This document shows, one piece after another, positions 1 to 6,003 of a stretch of DNA of 9,436 nt. Source of the stretch: Planctomycetota bacterium (GTDB lineage: Bacteria > Planctomycetota > PLA2 > JAEUHO01); NCBI GenBank assembly GCA_029213105.1, contig JARGNS010000109.1, positions 1 through 9,436 on the forward strand, given 5' to 3'. Made by a program: the position numbers and the translations under genes. A model generated the notes under the pieces. It saw only the letters and a list, made by a program, of their open reading frames with translations. It searched no databases and was not told the origin of the DNA. Numbering within the stretch: the stretch's first letter is position 1; each line of letters begins with the position of its first letter.

Positions 1-158
1 GTCCAGAGGAGCGCGCCTCCCTAGTGGCGCAGTTCGAGACCATGCGCAAGCTCGCGCTGAAGGACTCCGACCTGGAGCCCCTGCGAGAGTTGCCCCAGTT
101 CAAGGCACTGTTCGCGGGGAGACGGCAGCCAGTGAAGAAGTCCGTCGGCGGCCAGTAG
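1..158 (+). CDS. C-terminal fragment of a TPR-like protein (5' end outside window)
   Basis: An open frame (codons begin at base 3) runs to a TAG at 156-158, giving about 51 residues that end in KKSVGGQ. The segment reading DSDLEPLRELPQFKALF resembles the closing helix of tetratricopeptide-repeat proteins, where a 'D.DL.PLR..P.F..L' phrase commonly ends the last repeat. What is visible is the pattern and the open frame; assignment to TPR proteins is inference from this short motif, and the catalytic or partner domain, if any, lies outside the window. The tail after the motif is basic (RRQPVKK). It converges with the tRNA-Arg on the opposite strand 80 bases downstream. Confidence 0.6.
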   Translation, partial: PEERASLVAQFETMRKLALKDSDLEPLRELPQFKALFAGRRQPVKKSVGGQ

Positions 159-188
159 CGAACTCCGAACTCAAGCCGGGTGCCAGCA

Positions 189-213
189 ACCCCCAGCCTG
201 CCGAGCTGGTGGT
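189..213. terminator. Candidate hairpin between convergent genes
   Basis: Arms 189-197 and 205-213 pair over 8 of 9 positions (one C/T mismatch) around a 7-base loop. It sits between the end of the TPR-like gene (+) and the end of tRNA-Arg (-), where a two-way terminator would be expected. There is no clear T tract on either side, so the role is only suggested by position. Confidence 0.3.
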
Positions 214-238
214 CACTGGCCACTGCGGCCTCGGAAGT

Positions 239-315
239 TGGCACCCCCGCGAGGACTCGAACCTCGGACCTCAAGATTAGAAATCTCGTGCTCTATCCAG
301 CTGAGCTACGGGGGC
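239..315 (-). tRNA. tRNA-Arg, anticodon UCU
   Basis: The reverse complement folds as a full cloverleaf. The acceptor stem is GCCCCCG/CGGGGGT (G-U at the first pair), the D stem GCTC/GAGC with loop AGCTGGATA, the anticodon stem CGAGA/TCTTG with loop TTTCTAA, and the T stem CGAGG/CCTCG with loop TTCGAGT. The anticodon is therefore TCT (reads AGA/AGG arginine codons). The discriminator is G and the CCA tail is encoded at 241-239. The length is 77 bases including CCA. AGA/AGG codons are rare in the surrounding genes, so this is probably a minor arginine acceptor. It lies downstream of and in the same direction as the nuclease/parvulin operon, 169 bases away. Confidence 0.97.
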
Positions 316-334
316 ATGGGTGCGATGCTTGCCC

Positions 335-340
335 ATCGTA
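335..340 (-). promoter_or_regulatory. Possible -10 box for tRNA-Arg
   Basis: On the minus strand TACGAT lies 19 bases before the first tRNA base, leaving room for a start site and a leader of about a dozen bases. No -35 element resembling TTGACA is seen at the usual distance, so this is a weak call. Confidence 0.3.
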
Positions 341-455
341 CGGGGCCCTGGCCGCCCTTCCGCGCTCTCGCACAGCCAGGCCGCCCGGCACCGTGAGGCG
401 GTGTTCGCCGCGACGCGGGCGGACGCACGCTCGCGCGGCGCCCTTTGCGGCACCG

Positions 456-484
456 CCCCTAGCGCAGGCGCCCGCGCACAGGGG
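456..484 (-). terminator. Candidate hairpin just after the parvulin lipoprotein gene
   Basis: Immediately after the stop codon of the parvulin gene, CCCCT (484-480) pairs with AGGGG (460-456), and inside it GCGC pairs with GCGC around a loop containing GGCGCC. The fold would be strong, but no T run follows, so it could be a transcript-end stabiliser or a factor-dependent terminator rather than an intrinsic one. Nothing else is recognisable between 341 and 455. Confidence 0.35.
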
Positions 485-1567
485 CTAGTTGACTTTCCAG
501 ACGACGTGGAAGCCGAAGGGCGTCTGCACGACCTTCGGGTGGATCGTGTCGGGCTTCTGCTCGTAGGCGAAGGCGCTGAAGCCGGGCGGCAAGCCGCCCG
601 GATGCAGCACGCCCATGCGGCCACGCGTCGTGCGCGACCACTTGTCGTCGCTGTGCGCCTCCGCCTGCGCGTCCCAGGCCGAGCGGTCCGCCAGGACCCG
701 TTCCAGGATCTTCTGGGCCAGCTCGGCCGCCTGCTGCGGCGTGCGGCTGACGGAGAGGTCGCGCTCCTCGCTCGCCGTGTGCTGGATCAGGATGTGGCGG
801 AAGAGGCTGCGCAGATAGCGTCCGCGCACCAGCACCGCGAAGCCCTCGGGCGTGTCGAACGGTCCCAGCAGCGCGCCGGGCTTGGATGCCTGGAGGGCCG
901 CGAAGATCTCACCGTTCTGCCCGCGGTTGGCCGTGGGGCCGATGAAGGCCTCCGGCGCACGCCGCTCCGGGGGCGTGTAGACCTCCATCGCCAGGTCGAG
1001 TGTGATCGCGCCGCTGGCCAGCTTGTCGCGCAACTCGATTGCCGCGGCGTAGGCCTGCTCCTTCGTACGCCCAGCGGCGCGCGGCGAGGGGCGGGTGGGA
1101 TCGTCCCAGGTCACGAACACGCCGTGGGTCGGGATGCGGTAGCGCTGCTCGAGCTTGCGGCCGTCATCGAAGCTGTGGCGCTTGATGATGTGCCAGCCCT
1201 GCTTCGTACGGATGGGGGGGCTGACCTGGCCCGGGCGCATGGCCTGGACCGCGCCGCCGAACGCCGTCTCCACGTCGGTGCGCACGAAGCCGAGGAAGCC
1301 ACCGTCGACCGAGGAACCATGGGCGCTGCGGCCGCGGGCGACGTCCTCGAACGACTCCCCCTGGGCCAGGGCACGCGCGGCCTGGCGGATCAGCGGCTCG
1401 GCCTGGCTCGCCGGGCGGTTCTTGTCGATCGCGATGAAGATCTGCGAGACGCCATACGCCAGTTGATCGACTTCGCGCGGGGCCGAGGCGGTGGTGGTGT
1501 CGCCGTCGCCGCAGCCGCCGAGCGTCAGCAGGGCACCAAGCAGGATGGTCAGGATGCGCATACGCAC
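485..1567 (-). CDS. Lipoprotein with three parvulin-like (PpiC/SurA-type) modules
   Basis: Predicted 360-residue peptidyl-prolyl isomerase/foldase anchored outside the inner membrane. The N-terminus MRILTILLGALLTLGGC is a lipoprotein signal ending in L-G-G-C (Cys about residue 19). Module 1 (about 40-131) carries VSQIFIAIDKN, the GGFLGFV segment, AMRPGQVSPPI and QGWHIIKRH, the standard parvulin pattern. Module 2 (about 145-250) is degenerate but keeps the ALQASKPGALLGPFDTPEGFAVL end. Module 3 (about 255-360) has FRHILIQH, HSDD, RGRMGVLHPGGLPP and QTPFGFHVVWKVN. I chose GTG at 1567 because GGGAG lies 8 bases upstream; ATG at 1561 and GTG at 1603 are alternatives. It is second in an operon with the nuclease, 51 bases after its stop. 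Family membership is well supported; catalytic activity of each module and the clients are not shown. Confidence 0.87.
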   Translation of the reverse strand: MRMRILTILLGALLTLGGCGDGDTTTASAPREVDQLAYGVSQIFIAIDKNRPASQAEPLIRQAARALAQGESFEDVARGRSAHGSSVDGGFLGFVRTDVETAFGGAVQAMRPGQVSPPIRTKQGWHIIKRHSFDDGRKLEQRYRIPTHGVFVTWDDPTRPSPRAAGRTKEQAYAAAIELRDKLASGAITLDLAMEVYTPPERRAPEAFIGPTANRGQNGEIFAALQASKPGALLGPFDTPEGFAVLVRGRYLRSLFRHILIQHTASEERDLSVSRTPQQAAELAQKILERVLADRSAWDAQAEAHSDDKWSRTTRGRMGVLHPGGLPPGFSAFAYEQKPDTIHPKVVQTPFGFHVVWKVN

Positions 1568-1589
1568 GGTCCGGTCTCCCTCACGTCGT

Positions 1590-1626
1590 CGGGTTCGGGT
1601 CACTTGGGCGGGTTCGGGTCACTTGG
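1590..1626. repeat. 18-bp tandem direct repeat at the nuclease/parvulin junction
   Basis: CGGGTTCGGGTCACTTGG occurs at 1590-1607 and identically at 1609-1626, separated by one G. The second copy contains the last codons and the TGA stop of the nuclease gene, while the first lies in the intergenic spacer, so part of the gene's 3' end has been duplicated into the spacer. Confidence 0.9.
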
Positions 1627-2686
1627 TCGAGATCTGCGTCGGACTCTCGACGACGATCTGCGGCCGATCCTTGTAGAGCGTCAGCTTGCCCCGCACGGTC
1701 ACATAGCCCTTGCCGAGTGCGTCCATGTCGAGTGCGCCGATCACCTTCGGATCGAAGAACACGAGCGGGATGCCACGGCCACGCTCGTGGGAGAGCAGCA
1801 GGATGCGACGGTCTGCACCCGAGACGGGCAACTCGCGATCGTAGAGGCCGAAGAGGACGACCTCCTTGCCGACGAGTGTCGCGAGCTTCTTGTCGGCGCC
1901 CTTGGCACCGAGCGTCACGTGGTTGGGCTTGCCGGCGATCGCACGCCAGCGCGTGATCTGGTCGGCGCGGGCGTTCCACCAGCGCAGGCGCTCCTCGTAG
2001 TCCGGGTAATGCCCCGGGCCCTCGCTGGACCAGATGCCCCGCTTGGCCTCGCGGGCTTCGTCCTGGGCCTTGCGGAACGCCGCGTCGAAGCGGCGCGAGC
2101 GTCCGTACTTGGTGAAGTAGGGGGAGTGGCCGGCGCGCACGAGCGCCTCGGCGAGGTGGACCTCGCCGCTGGGCTTCTCGATGAACACGTGGGCGAGGAT
2201 GCGGCCGTAGGTGCCCTTGGCGCGGGCGTCCACGGCGTCACGCTCGAGGCGCAGGCCCGTGGCGTCCTTCATGAGCGCGCGGGCGAAGTCGCGGGCGGCC
2301 TCGCCGGCCGGCGTGCCGTACTTCCTCGGGCGGGGGTGGTCGCCCTGCTGCGCCTTCGCGTAGGCGGCGAAGTCCTTCTCGGCCGCCTTGCGATCGCGCG
2401 CCTGCTTGAACAACTCCTCCGAGTCGATGCCCAGGACCCGCACGGAGGGGTTGCCCTTGGGCAGGCGCACGGTGTCGCCGTCCACGATGCACTCCGGCGT
2501 GCCCGGGAAGCGGCCGATGACCAACGGATCGGCCTTCGGCGGGGCCTCGGCGGCGGGGGCGGGCGCCACGGGCGCCGTGGGGGCGTCCTCGGCGCGGGCC
2601 CACGGGGCGGCCCCCAGGAGCAGCAGGGGGGCCAGGGCCCAGGGCAGGAGGCGTGCGAGGGGCGGGCGGTCGGGTCCGAGCGGCAT
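1619..2686 (-). CDS. Exported staphylococcal-nuclease-like (thermonuclease fold) protein
   Basis: The protein has 355 residues. A signal peptide (about 1-32, ending AWARA-type before ED) is followed by an Ala/Pro linker to about 53. The SNase domain spans about 56-220: VDGDTVRL (D69, D71, T72), VRVLGIDSEE (R83, D88, E91) and YGRILAHVF (R162), then EVHLAEALVRAGHSPYFTKYG. These match the calcium ligands and the catalytic Arg/Glu/Arg set of Staphylococcus aureus nuclease, so phosphodiester hydrolysis of DNA or RNA outside the cytoplasm is plausible. Between E91 and R162 there are about 27 extra residues compared with the staphylococcal enzyme, rich in charge. The C-terminal part (about 240-355, ending KGYVTVRGKLTLYKDRPQIVV) looks like a small beta-barrel of the OB type; that is inference. 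It is the first gene of the operon with the parvulin lipoprotein. The ATG at 2686 has no Shine-Dalgarno sequence, but a -10-like TATCAT sits at -12 to -7. Confidence 0.88.
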   Translation of the reverse strand: MPLGPDRPPLARLLPWALAPLLLLGAAPWARAEDAPTAPVAPAPAAEAPPKADPLVIGRFPGTPECIVDGDTVRLPKGNPSVRVLGIDSEELFKQARDRKAAEKDFAAYAKAQQGDHPRPRKYGTPAGEAARDFARALMKDATGLRLERDAVDARAKGTYGRILAHVFIEKPSGEVHLAEALVRAGHSPYFTKYGRSRRFDAAFRKAQDEAREAKRGIWSSEGPGHYPDYEERLRWWNARADQITRWRAIAGKPNHVTLGAKGADKKLATLVGKEVVLFGLYDRELPVSGADRRILLLSHERGRGIPLVFFDPKVIGALDMDALGKGYVTVRGKLTLYKDRPQIVVESPTQISTK

Positions 2687-2754
2687 GGCGCGATGATACG
2701 AGGGCGAGCCGTCCGCGCCCGGACCGTGTTCCAGCGGTGTAGAGTGGGAGCCCC
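2687..2754. promoter_or_regulatory. Divergent promoter region (nuclease operon / VWA gene)
   Basis: This 68-base gap separates two divergent start codons. On the minus strand TATCAT (2698-2693) ends 6 bases before the nuclease ATG. On the plus strand TAGAGT (2740-2745) ends 9 bases before the VWA ATG. Both positions would put the transcript start at or within a few bases of the start codon. GGGAG at 2746-2750 could serve as a ribosome site for the plus gene only if transcription begins further upstream. No TTGACA-like -35 is visible for either. Confidence 0.5.
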
Positions 2755-4665
2755 ATGCGAAGCCTGCCGCCCCCCGCCACCAGCCTGCTCGCCGTCGCCG
2801 TCCTCGTGGCCGGCCTGCTCCTGCCGTGGGGCGCCCCCGCGCGTGCCGAGGTCGCCAGCGAGGCGCGCACGCCGGCGGAGATCTTCGAGCGCAAGCAGCA
2901 CGTGGGCGAGTGCCTGCGCTACGTGGCGCGGGACCTCAAGGCGCGCTGGGAGGCGGACAAGACCCAACCGCCGGCCGAGGTCGTGCTCGTGATCGACCCG
3001 ACCACGAGCATGAAGGACGAGATCGAGACGCTGCAGGCCTCCCTGGAGAGCGCGTGGGCCGAGGGCCCCGCCGGCATGCCCATCGGCGTGTACGGCATCC
3101 AGGCGGGCGCCTGGAAGGCCCCGAGCCGGCTCCCGAAGGACGCCAAGGGTGCCCTGGCGGGCCTGGCGTTCCTGCCCTCCGATGGACCGCGCAACATGCT
3201 GGCCGGCGTGCGCGAGGCGGCGGAGCACTTCCTCGAGACCGAGGGGGGCCCGAAGGCCATGTTGCTCGTGACGCAGGACTTCGATGGCGGCGAGGACGAC
3301 ATCGAGGAGACGCGTGAGGTGGTCCTCGACTGCGGCGCGGCGTTCTACTGCATCGCCGGCGAGGCTGCCTTCGAGCGCGCGTGGCTGCAGGAGTACGAGG
3401 CCCGCGACTACCCGCACCTCGGCCTGACCGAGCGCTACAACCCCTCGCCCCGCAAGCTCAAGAAGGGCTCGCTGTACTACGGCGGCGAGACGGCCTTCGG
3501 CCTGGTGCCCTACCGCTGGGAGTTCGACCTCGCCCAGGCGGACTTCGTCTGGGTGCGTCCGCCGCGCTACCCCGTCCCGTCCGGCTTCGGCTACTGGACG
3601 CTGGCCACGCTCAGCTACACCTCGGGTGGGCGCTACTTCGTCTACGACTTCGGCCTGCCGGCCTCACACGCCTCGCGGTTGCCGACGCCGGAGCCCAAGG
3701 AAGCCGGCAAGACGGACCCCGCCAAGAAGAAGCGCAAGGGCTGGTGGCGTGGCCGCGCCAAGAAGCAGGCCGAGGCCCGCCGCAAGAAGGGCAAGACAAC
3801 CTACGACTACGCCCGCATGGCGCTCTTCGCGCCGGACCTCCGTCCGCGCGCGCGCGTCCTCAAGAGCCTCGGCAAGGACTGGCGTGCGCAGACCATCGTG
3901 CGGGTGTGGGAACATCTGGCGAACGATGCGACCCCCGTCATCCAGCGCATCGGTGTGCTGGAGAAGCGCGGCGGGTCCCTGACGACGCGCCCCGAGCGTC
4001 CCGTGCGCTCGGTGAGTCCGCCGCTGACGTGGTTCGAGGACATGGACGACGTCAAGAAGGCCACGCGCTTCATCAAGGACCGTCTCAACGCCGTCCAGAC
4101 GAGCCTGAAGTGGTGGGAGTCCGCCAACGGCAAGGAGCGCAAGACCAAGCCGGGCGAGGACCCCCTGCAGGAGCGCATCGAAGCCGACTTCCAGCTCCTC
4201 GGCGTCCAACTGCGCAAGGTGCGCTTCCACCACGGGGAGGCCCTGGCCGCCCTCAAGTCGATCAAGCCCCTCGACGTGACGTACCGGCGGGTGCGCATCC
4301 TGCCGCGGCCGTTGGTCATGGGCGTGGAGCTGCCGCCCAAGAAGATCGATCTCGGCGACGAGGAGCGCGAAGCGCGCTTCGCCGAGGTGTTCCTTGCCCA
4401 GTCGCGCATCGCGCGCAAGTACGTCGACACGCCGTGGTCCTTCATCTTGAAGAAGGGCTGGATGCTCACGTTTACGAAGGACGTGCAGATCATCGAGCCC
4501 GAGCGTGACGTGCGCAAGCGCCGCAACGACGAGCGTGACGGAGACGGCAAGGGCGGCAAGAAGGGCAAGAAGAAGCCCCCGCCCAAGCCGACCCCCAAGC
4601 CCAAGCCCCCGGCCGGTCCACGACCAGGCAGCAGTGGAGGCGGGCCCGTCACCGGCGGCAAGTAG
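2755..4665 (+). CDS. Exported von Willebrand factor A-like protein, Lys-rich insert and tail
   Basis: The protein has 636 residues. A signal peptide covers about 1-31 (hydrophobic LLAVAVLVAGLLLPW, then APARA before EV). A VWA-like domain spans about 75-200: VVLVIDPTTSMKDEIETL gives a MIDAS-like D81-x-T83-x-S85 (the usual motif is D-x-S-x-S), and AMLLVTQDFDGGEDD matches the later strand carrying the acidic MIDAS residue. VWA domains bind metal and mediate protein contacts. Residues 225-305 (GSLYYGGETAFGL, GYWTLATLSYTSGGRYFVYDFG) form a conserved-looking unit I cannot name. A basic linker (about 315-347) is followed by an alpha-helical region with KYVDTPWSFILKKGWMLTF near 555-573. The tail from 595 is Lys/Pro/Gly-rich (GKKGKKKPPPKPTPKPKPP) and probably disordered, perhaps binding nucleic acid or an acidic surface. 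Specific function unknown. Confidence 0.85.
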   Translation: MRSLPPPATSLLAVAVLVAGLLLPWGAPARAEVASEARTPAEIFERKQHVGECLRYVARDLKARWEADKTQPPAEVVLVIDPTTSMKDEIETLQASLESAWAEGPAGMPIGVYGIQAGAWKAPSRLPKDAKGALAGLAFLPSDGPRNMLAGVREAAEHFLETEGGPKAMLLVTQDFDGGEDDIEETREVVLDCGAAFYCIAGEAAFERAWLQEYEARDYPHLGLTERYNPSPRKLKKGSLYYGGETAFGLVPYRWEFDLAQADFVWVRPPRYPVPSGFGYWTLATLSYTSGGRYFVYDFGLPASHASRLPTPEPKEAGKTDPAKKKRKGWWRGRAKKQAEARRKKGKTTYDYARMALFAPDLRPRARVLKSLGKDWRAQTIVRVWEHLANDATPVIQRIGVLEKRGGSLTTRPERPVRSVSPPLTWFEDMDDVKKATRFIKDRLNAVQTSLKWWESANGKERKTKPGEDPLQERIEADFQLLGVQLRKVRFHHGEALAALKSIKPLDVTYRRVRILPRPLVMGVELPPKKIDLGDEEREARFAEVFLAQSRIARKYVDTPWSFILKKGWMLTFTKDVQIIEPERDVRKRRNDERDGDGKGGKKGKKKPPPKPTPKPKPPAGPRPGSSGGGPVTGGK

Positions 4666-4668
4666 CGG

Positions 4669-4674
4669 TAGAGT
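4669..4674 (+). promoter_or_regulatory. Likely -10 box for tRNA-Pro
   Basis: TAGAGT, preceded by GG, starts 4 bases after the VWA stop codon and 46 bases before the first tRNA base. The same GGTAGA(A/G)-type box is found before purD and the Fur gene, which supports it as this organism's -10 element. No recognisable -35 is seen. Confidence 0.45.
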
Positions 4675-4714
4675 CTGGGCCCTTCACGGGCTCCTCACGC
4701 CAGCGACTTCGGGA

Positions 4715-4789
4715 CGGGGTGTACCTCAGTGGTAGAGGGGAAGCTTTGGGAGCTTCCAGTCGCGGGTTCGAATCCCGTCACCCCGACCA
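4715..4789 (+). tRNA. tRNA-Pro, anticodon UGG
   Basis: It folds completely. The acceptor is CGGGGTG/CACCCCG, with the C1-G72 pair and A73 typical of bacterial tRNA-Pro; the D stem is CCTC/GAGG with a short 7-base loop; the anticodon stem is GAAGC/GCTTC with loop TTTGGGA, giving TGG; and the T stem is GCGGG/CCCGT with loop TTCGAAT. CCA is encoded at 4787-4789. The length is 75 bases. With U at the wobble position this tRNA can read most proline codons. It stands alone after the VWA gene. Confidence 0.97.
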
Positions 4790-4882
4790 TCTCCTTCTCC
4801 CGGTCCAGGCAGGCGAGCCTCGAGGCCGTGCTGGAGGCGCCAGGCCCGAGGCGCCGGCGTGGATGGCCCGGCAACGAAGGAC

Positions 4883-4909
4883 GGCGCGACGTGCCGTGCA
4901 CGCCGCGCC
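4883..4909. terminator. Strong hairpin between tRNA-Pro and the first Cys-rich gene
   Basis: GGCGCG (4883-4888) pairs with CGCGCC (4904-4909), then after one mismatch CGTG pairs with CACG around a 5-base loop. It lies in the gap 4790-4958 where tRNA-Pro (+) and the Cys-rich gene (-) converge, a natural place for a terminator. There is no T run on either strand. A second, weaker GCCGG/CCGGC hairpin is at 4929-4942. Nothing else is recognisable in this gap. Confidence 0.35.
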
Positions 4910-4958
4910 GCTTCGAGAGGCTCGGGGGGCCGGAGTCCCGGCTCGGACGCGTGGGGGG

Positions 4959-5192
4959 CTAGCCGCAGCTCTTGCCTGCGCCGCCGCAGCTGGCACTCGG
5001 GCCCGCGCCGGCAGCCGCGGCGGGGGCGGCCGCGCACGGGTCACACGGCTCGCACGGGTTCGGCTCGCACGGGTTCGTGCAGCTGCAGGGGTCCGCGACC
5101 GGCTCGCACGGGTCGAACCCGCAACACGCCACGGTCAGGGTGAGGATGCCCACGAGCAGGGCGAGCGCGGCGGCGGTGCGAAGCATGGTCAT
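4959..5192 (-). CDS. Cysteine-rich small lipoprotein-like protein, 77 aa
   Basis: A hydrophobic signal (residues 3-22) runs into T-V-A-C, an imperfect lipobox with Cys23 as the likely lipidated residue. The mature part is built from repeated C-E-P / C-D-P units (FDPCEP, NPCEPNPCEPCDPC) followed by an Ala-rich stretch and CGGAGKSCG; there are 11 cysteines in the last 55 residues. Two exact copies of a 15-base unit (5047-5061, 5062-5076) encode the N-P-C-E-P repeat. The start at 5192 is favoured by GGAG 10 bases upstream (the ATG at 5186 is too far) and by a TAGAAT box at 5229-5224. The closely spaced Cys and acidic residues suggest metal binding or disulfide cross-linking at the envelope; this is inference, and I know no named family for it. 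It shares its motif with the two small genes upstream. Confidence 0.75.
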   Translation of the reverse strand: MTMLRTAAALALLVGILTLTVACCGFDPCEPVADPCSCTNPCEPNPCEPCDPCAAAPAAAAGAGPSASCGGAGKSCG

Positions 5193-5223
5193 GGGTCGGA
5201 GTCTCCGGCGGGGTAGACGGGCG

Positions 5224-5229
5224 ATTCTA
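5224..5229 (-). promoter_or_regulatory. Likely -10 box for the 77-aa Cys-rich gene
   Basis: On the minus strand TAGAAT ends 31 bases before the ATG at 5192. A start site about 7 bases downstream would give a leader of roughly 25 bases that includes the GGAG ribosome site. It lies just after the terminator of the preceding minus-strand gene, so this gene appears to be its own transcription unit. No clear -35 is seen. Confidence 0.5.
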
Positions 5230-5240
5230 GGTGAACCACC

Positions 5241-5279
5241 AAAACGGGAGAAGGCGGAGCCGCTGGTGCGACTCCGCCT
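5241..5279 (-). terminator. Intrinsic terminator after the 49-aa Cys-rich gene
   Basis: On the minus strand AGGCGGAG (5279-5272) pairs perfectly with CTCCGCCT (5259-5252) across a 12-base loop and is followed by a T-rich stretch ending in TTTT (5244-5241). It lies 21 bases after the stop at 5300. Confidence 0.75.
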
Positions 5280-5299
5280 CCTCGTGGGGGTGCGTGGGC

Positions 5300-5449
5300 C
5301 TACTTGGTGGCGCAGGGATCACAGGGATCGCACGTGTCACACGGGTTGCAGCAATCCTCCTTGCAGGGATCACAGCACAGGCTGGAGCAGGCGGCCATCG
5401 TGCCGAGCACGAAGGCGCAGGCCAGCGCGAGCATCGCAATGCGCTTCAT
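5300..5449 (-). CDS. Cysteine-rich mini-lipoprotein, 49 aa
   Basis: A very short gene: ATG at 5449, TAG at 5302-5300. The signal MKRIAMLALACAFVLGTMAA leads to Cys21 in M-A-A-C, an acceptable lipobox. The mature 29 residues hold 10 cysteines: CSSLCCDPC, DCCNPC, DTC, then CDPCDPC before ATK. A ribosome site AGGA stands 7 bases before the ATG, and an intrinsic terminator follows, so the reading frame is bracketed by real expression signals. The C-D-P-C repeat relates it to the 77-aa gene downstream and the 54-aa gene upstream. Density and spacing of Cys resemble metallothionein-like or disulfide-knotted peptides, but function is unknown. A promoter could not be located in the upstream 280 bases. 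Being under 50 codons it is easy to miss in automated annotation. Confidence 0.75.
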   Translation of the reverse strand: MKRIAMLALACAFVLGTMAACSSLCCDPCKEDCCNPCDTCDPCDPCATK

Positions 5450-5732
5450 GGGTGGTTCCTTTCGGGCCCTCCCGGGCGGGGAGCGGCCGGGGTCTCGTGG
5501 TCACCTCACCGGGCGGTGTGTCCGCGTCGCCTGTGCGGCGTGGGCACCACCGTGGGCCTGCGCGCCAGGCGCGGGGGAACGTCGGATCCGTTAGGAGCCG
5601 AGGGTCCAGGCGCGGTCATTCAAACCGCACGGCACGACGGATGGGGAACGTGAAATCTCGGCCAAGACCGCGTACGGGCGCGAAGAAGACGCGCGACGGG
5701 GCAGGGCGGTGTGCCGGCGCCGTGTGGGCAGG
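5450..5732. other. 283-base intergenic stretch with no recognised gene
   Basis: This lies between the start of the 49-aa gene and the terminator of the 54-aa gene, both on the minus strand. I see the ribosome site of the 49-aa gene at its left edge and a small GCCTG/CAGGC hairpin at 5556-5570. There is no tRNA-like fold and no convincing -10/-35 pair. It should contain the promoter of the 49-aa gene and possibly a long leader. Confidence 0.6.
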
Positions 5733-5767
5733 AAAAAAGGGGTGCTGCGCGTGAGCGCAGCACCCCT
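5733..5767 (-). terminator. Strong intrinsic terminator after the 54-aa Cys-rich gene
   Basis: On the minus strand a perfect 13-base stem, AGGGGTGCTGCGC / GCGCAGCACCCCT, closes a 4-base loop and runs straight into six T residues (5738-5733). It is a textbook intrinsic terminator, 51 bases after the stop codon at 5819. Confidence 0.93.
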
Positions 5768-5818
5768 CTAGCTGTCGAGTCCCACCGCGGCGGGACCGTC
5801 AAGTCGAACCGAGCGGAC

Positions 5819-5983
5819 CTAGTTGGCCGGCGCGGTGTAGCCGATGCCCTGGCTCGGAGCCGGGCAGCAGGGGCTGACGTAGACGGGCTCGCAGCAGGGA
5901 TCCGGCTCGCAGCCGCAGTTGTTGCAGCCGCTCAGCAGGACACCCATACCAACGAGCGCGATAGCGAGAACGATGGACTTCAT
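5819..5983 (-). CDS. Cysteine-rich mini-lipoprotein, 54 aa
   Basis: The ATG at 5983 is chosen because GGGAGGAG stands 8 bases upstream; an in-frame GTG/ATG-type extension to 6001 would include the ribosome site itself. The signal MKSIVLAIALVGMGVLLSG ends in L17-S18-G19-C20, a canonical lipobox, so this is almost certainly lipid-anchored. The mature part, 35 residues, has 7 cysteines: CNNCGC, EPDPCCEP, VSPCCP, then a Cys-free tail SQGIGYTAPAN. The P-x-C and C-E-P units link it to the two smaller-numbered Cys-rich genes on the same strand. A strong terminator follows and its own leader precedes it, so it is transcribed alone. Envelope metal binding or redox buffering are guesses; no named family is recognised. 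Confidence 0.85.
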   Translation of the reverse strand: MKSIVLAIALVGMGVLLSGCNNCGCEPDPCCEPVYVSPCCPAPSQGIGYTAPAN

Positions 5984-6003
5984 AGGATTGACTCCTCCCA
6001 AGG

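Noticed and set aside
277..315. Protein-like peptide VAQLDRARDF from the minus strand
   Set aside because: This is the well-known spurious translation of a tRNA gene (here tRNA-Arg).
320..2992. Very long plus-strand open frame (890 codons) antisense to the nuclease/parvulin operon
   Set aside because: It arises from high GC (few stop codons) and has no recognisable motif; the opposite strand encodes two clear families with signal peptides.
4715..4789. Peptides such as GDGIRTRDWKLPKLPLYH over 4715-4789
   Set aside because: Spurious translation of the complement of tRNA-Pro.
5047..5076. 15-bp direct repeats that could suggest a CRISPR or regulatory iteron
   Set aside because: Period is a multiple of three, no spacers, and the repeat encodes the N-P-C-E-P unit of the Cys-rich protein.
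5641..5754. Small plus-strand reading frame of 37 codons, basic and Cys-containing
   Set aside because: It runs through the strong minus-strand terminator and has no ribosome site; likely chance.
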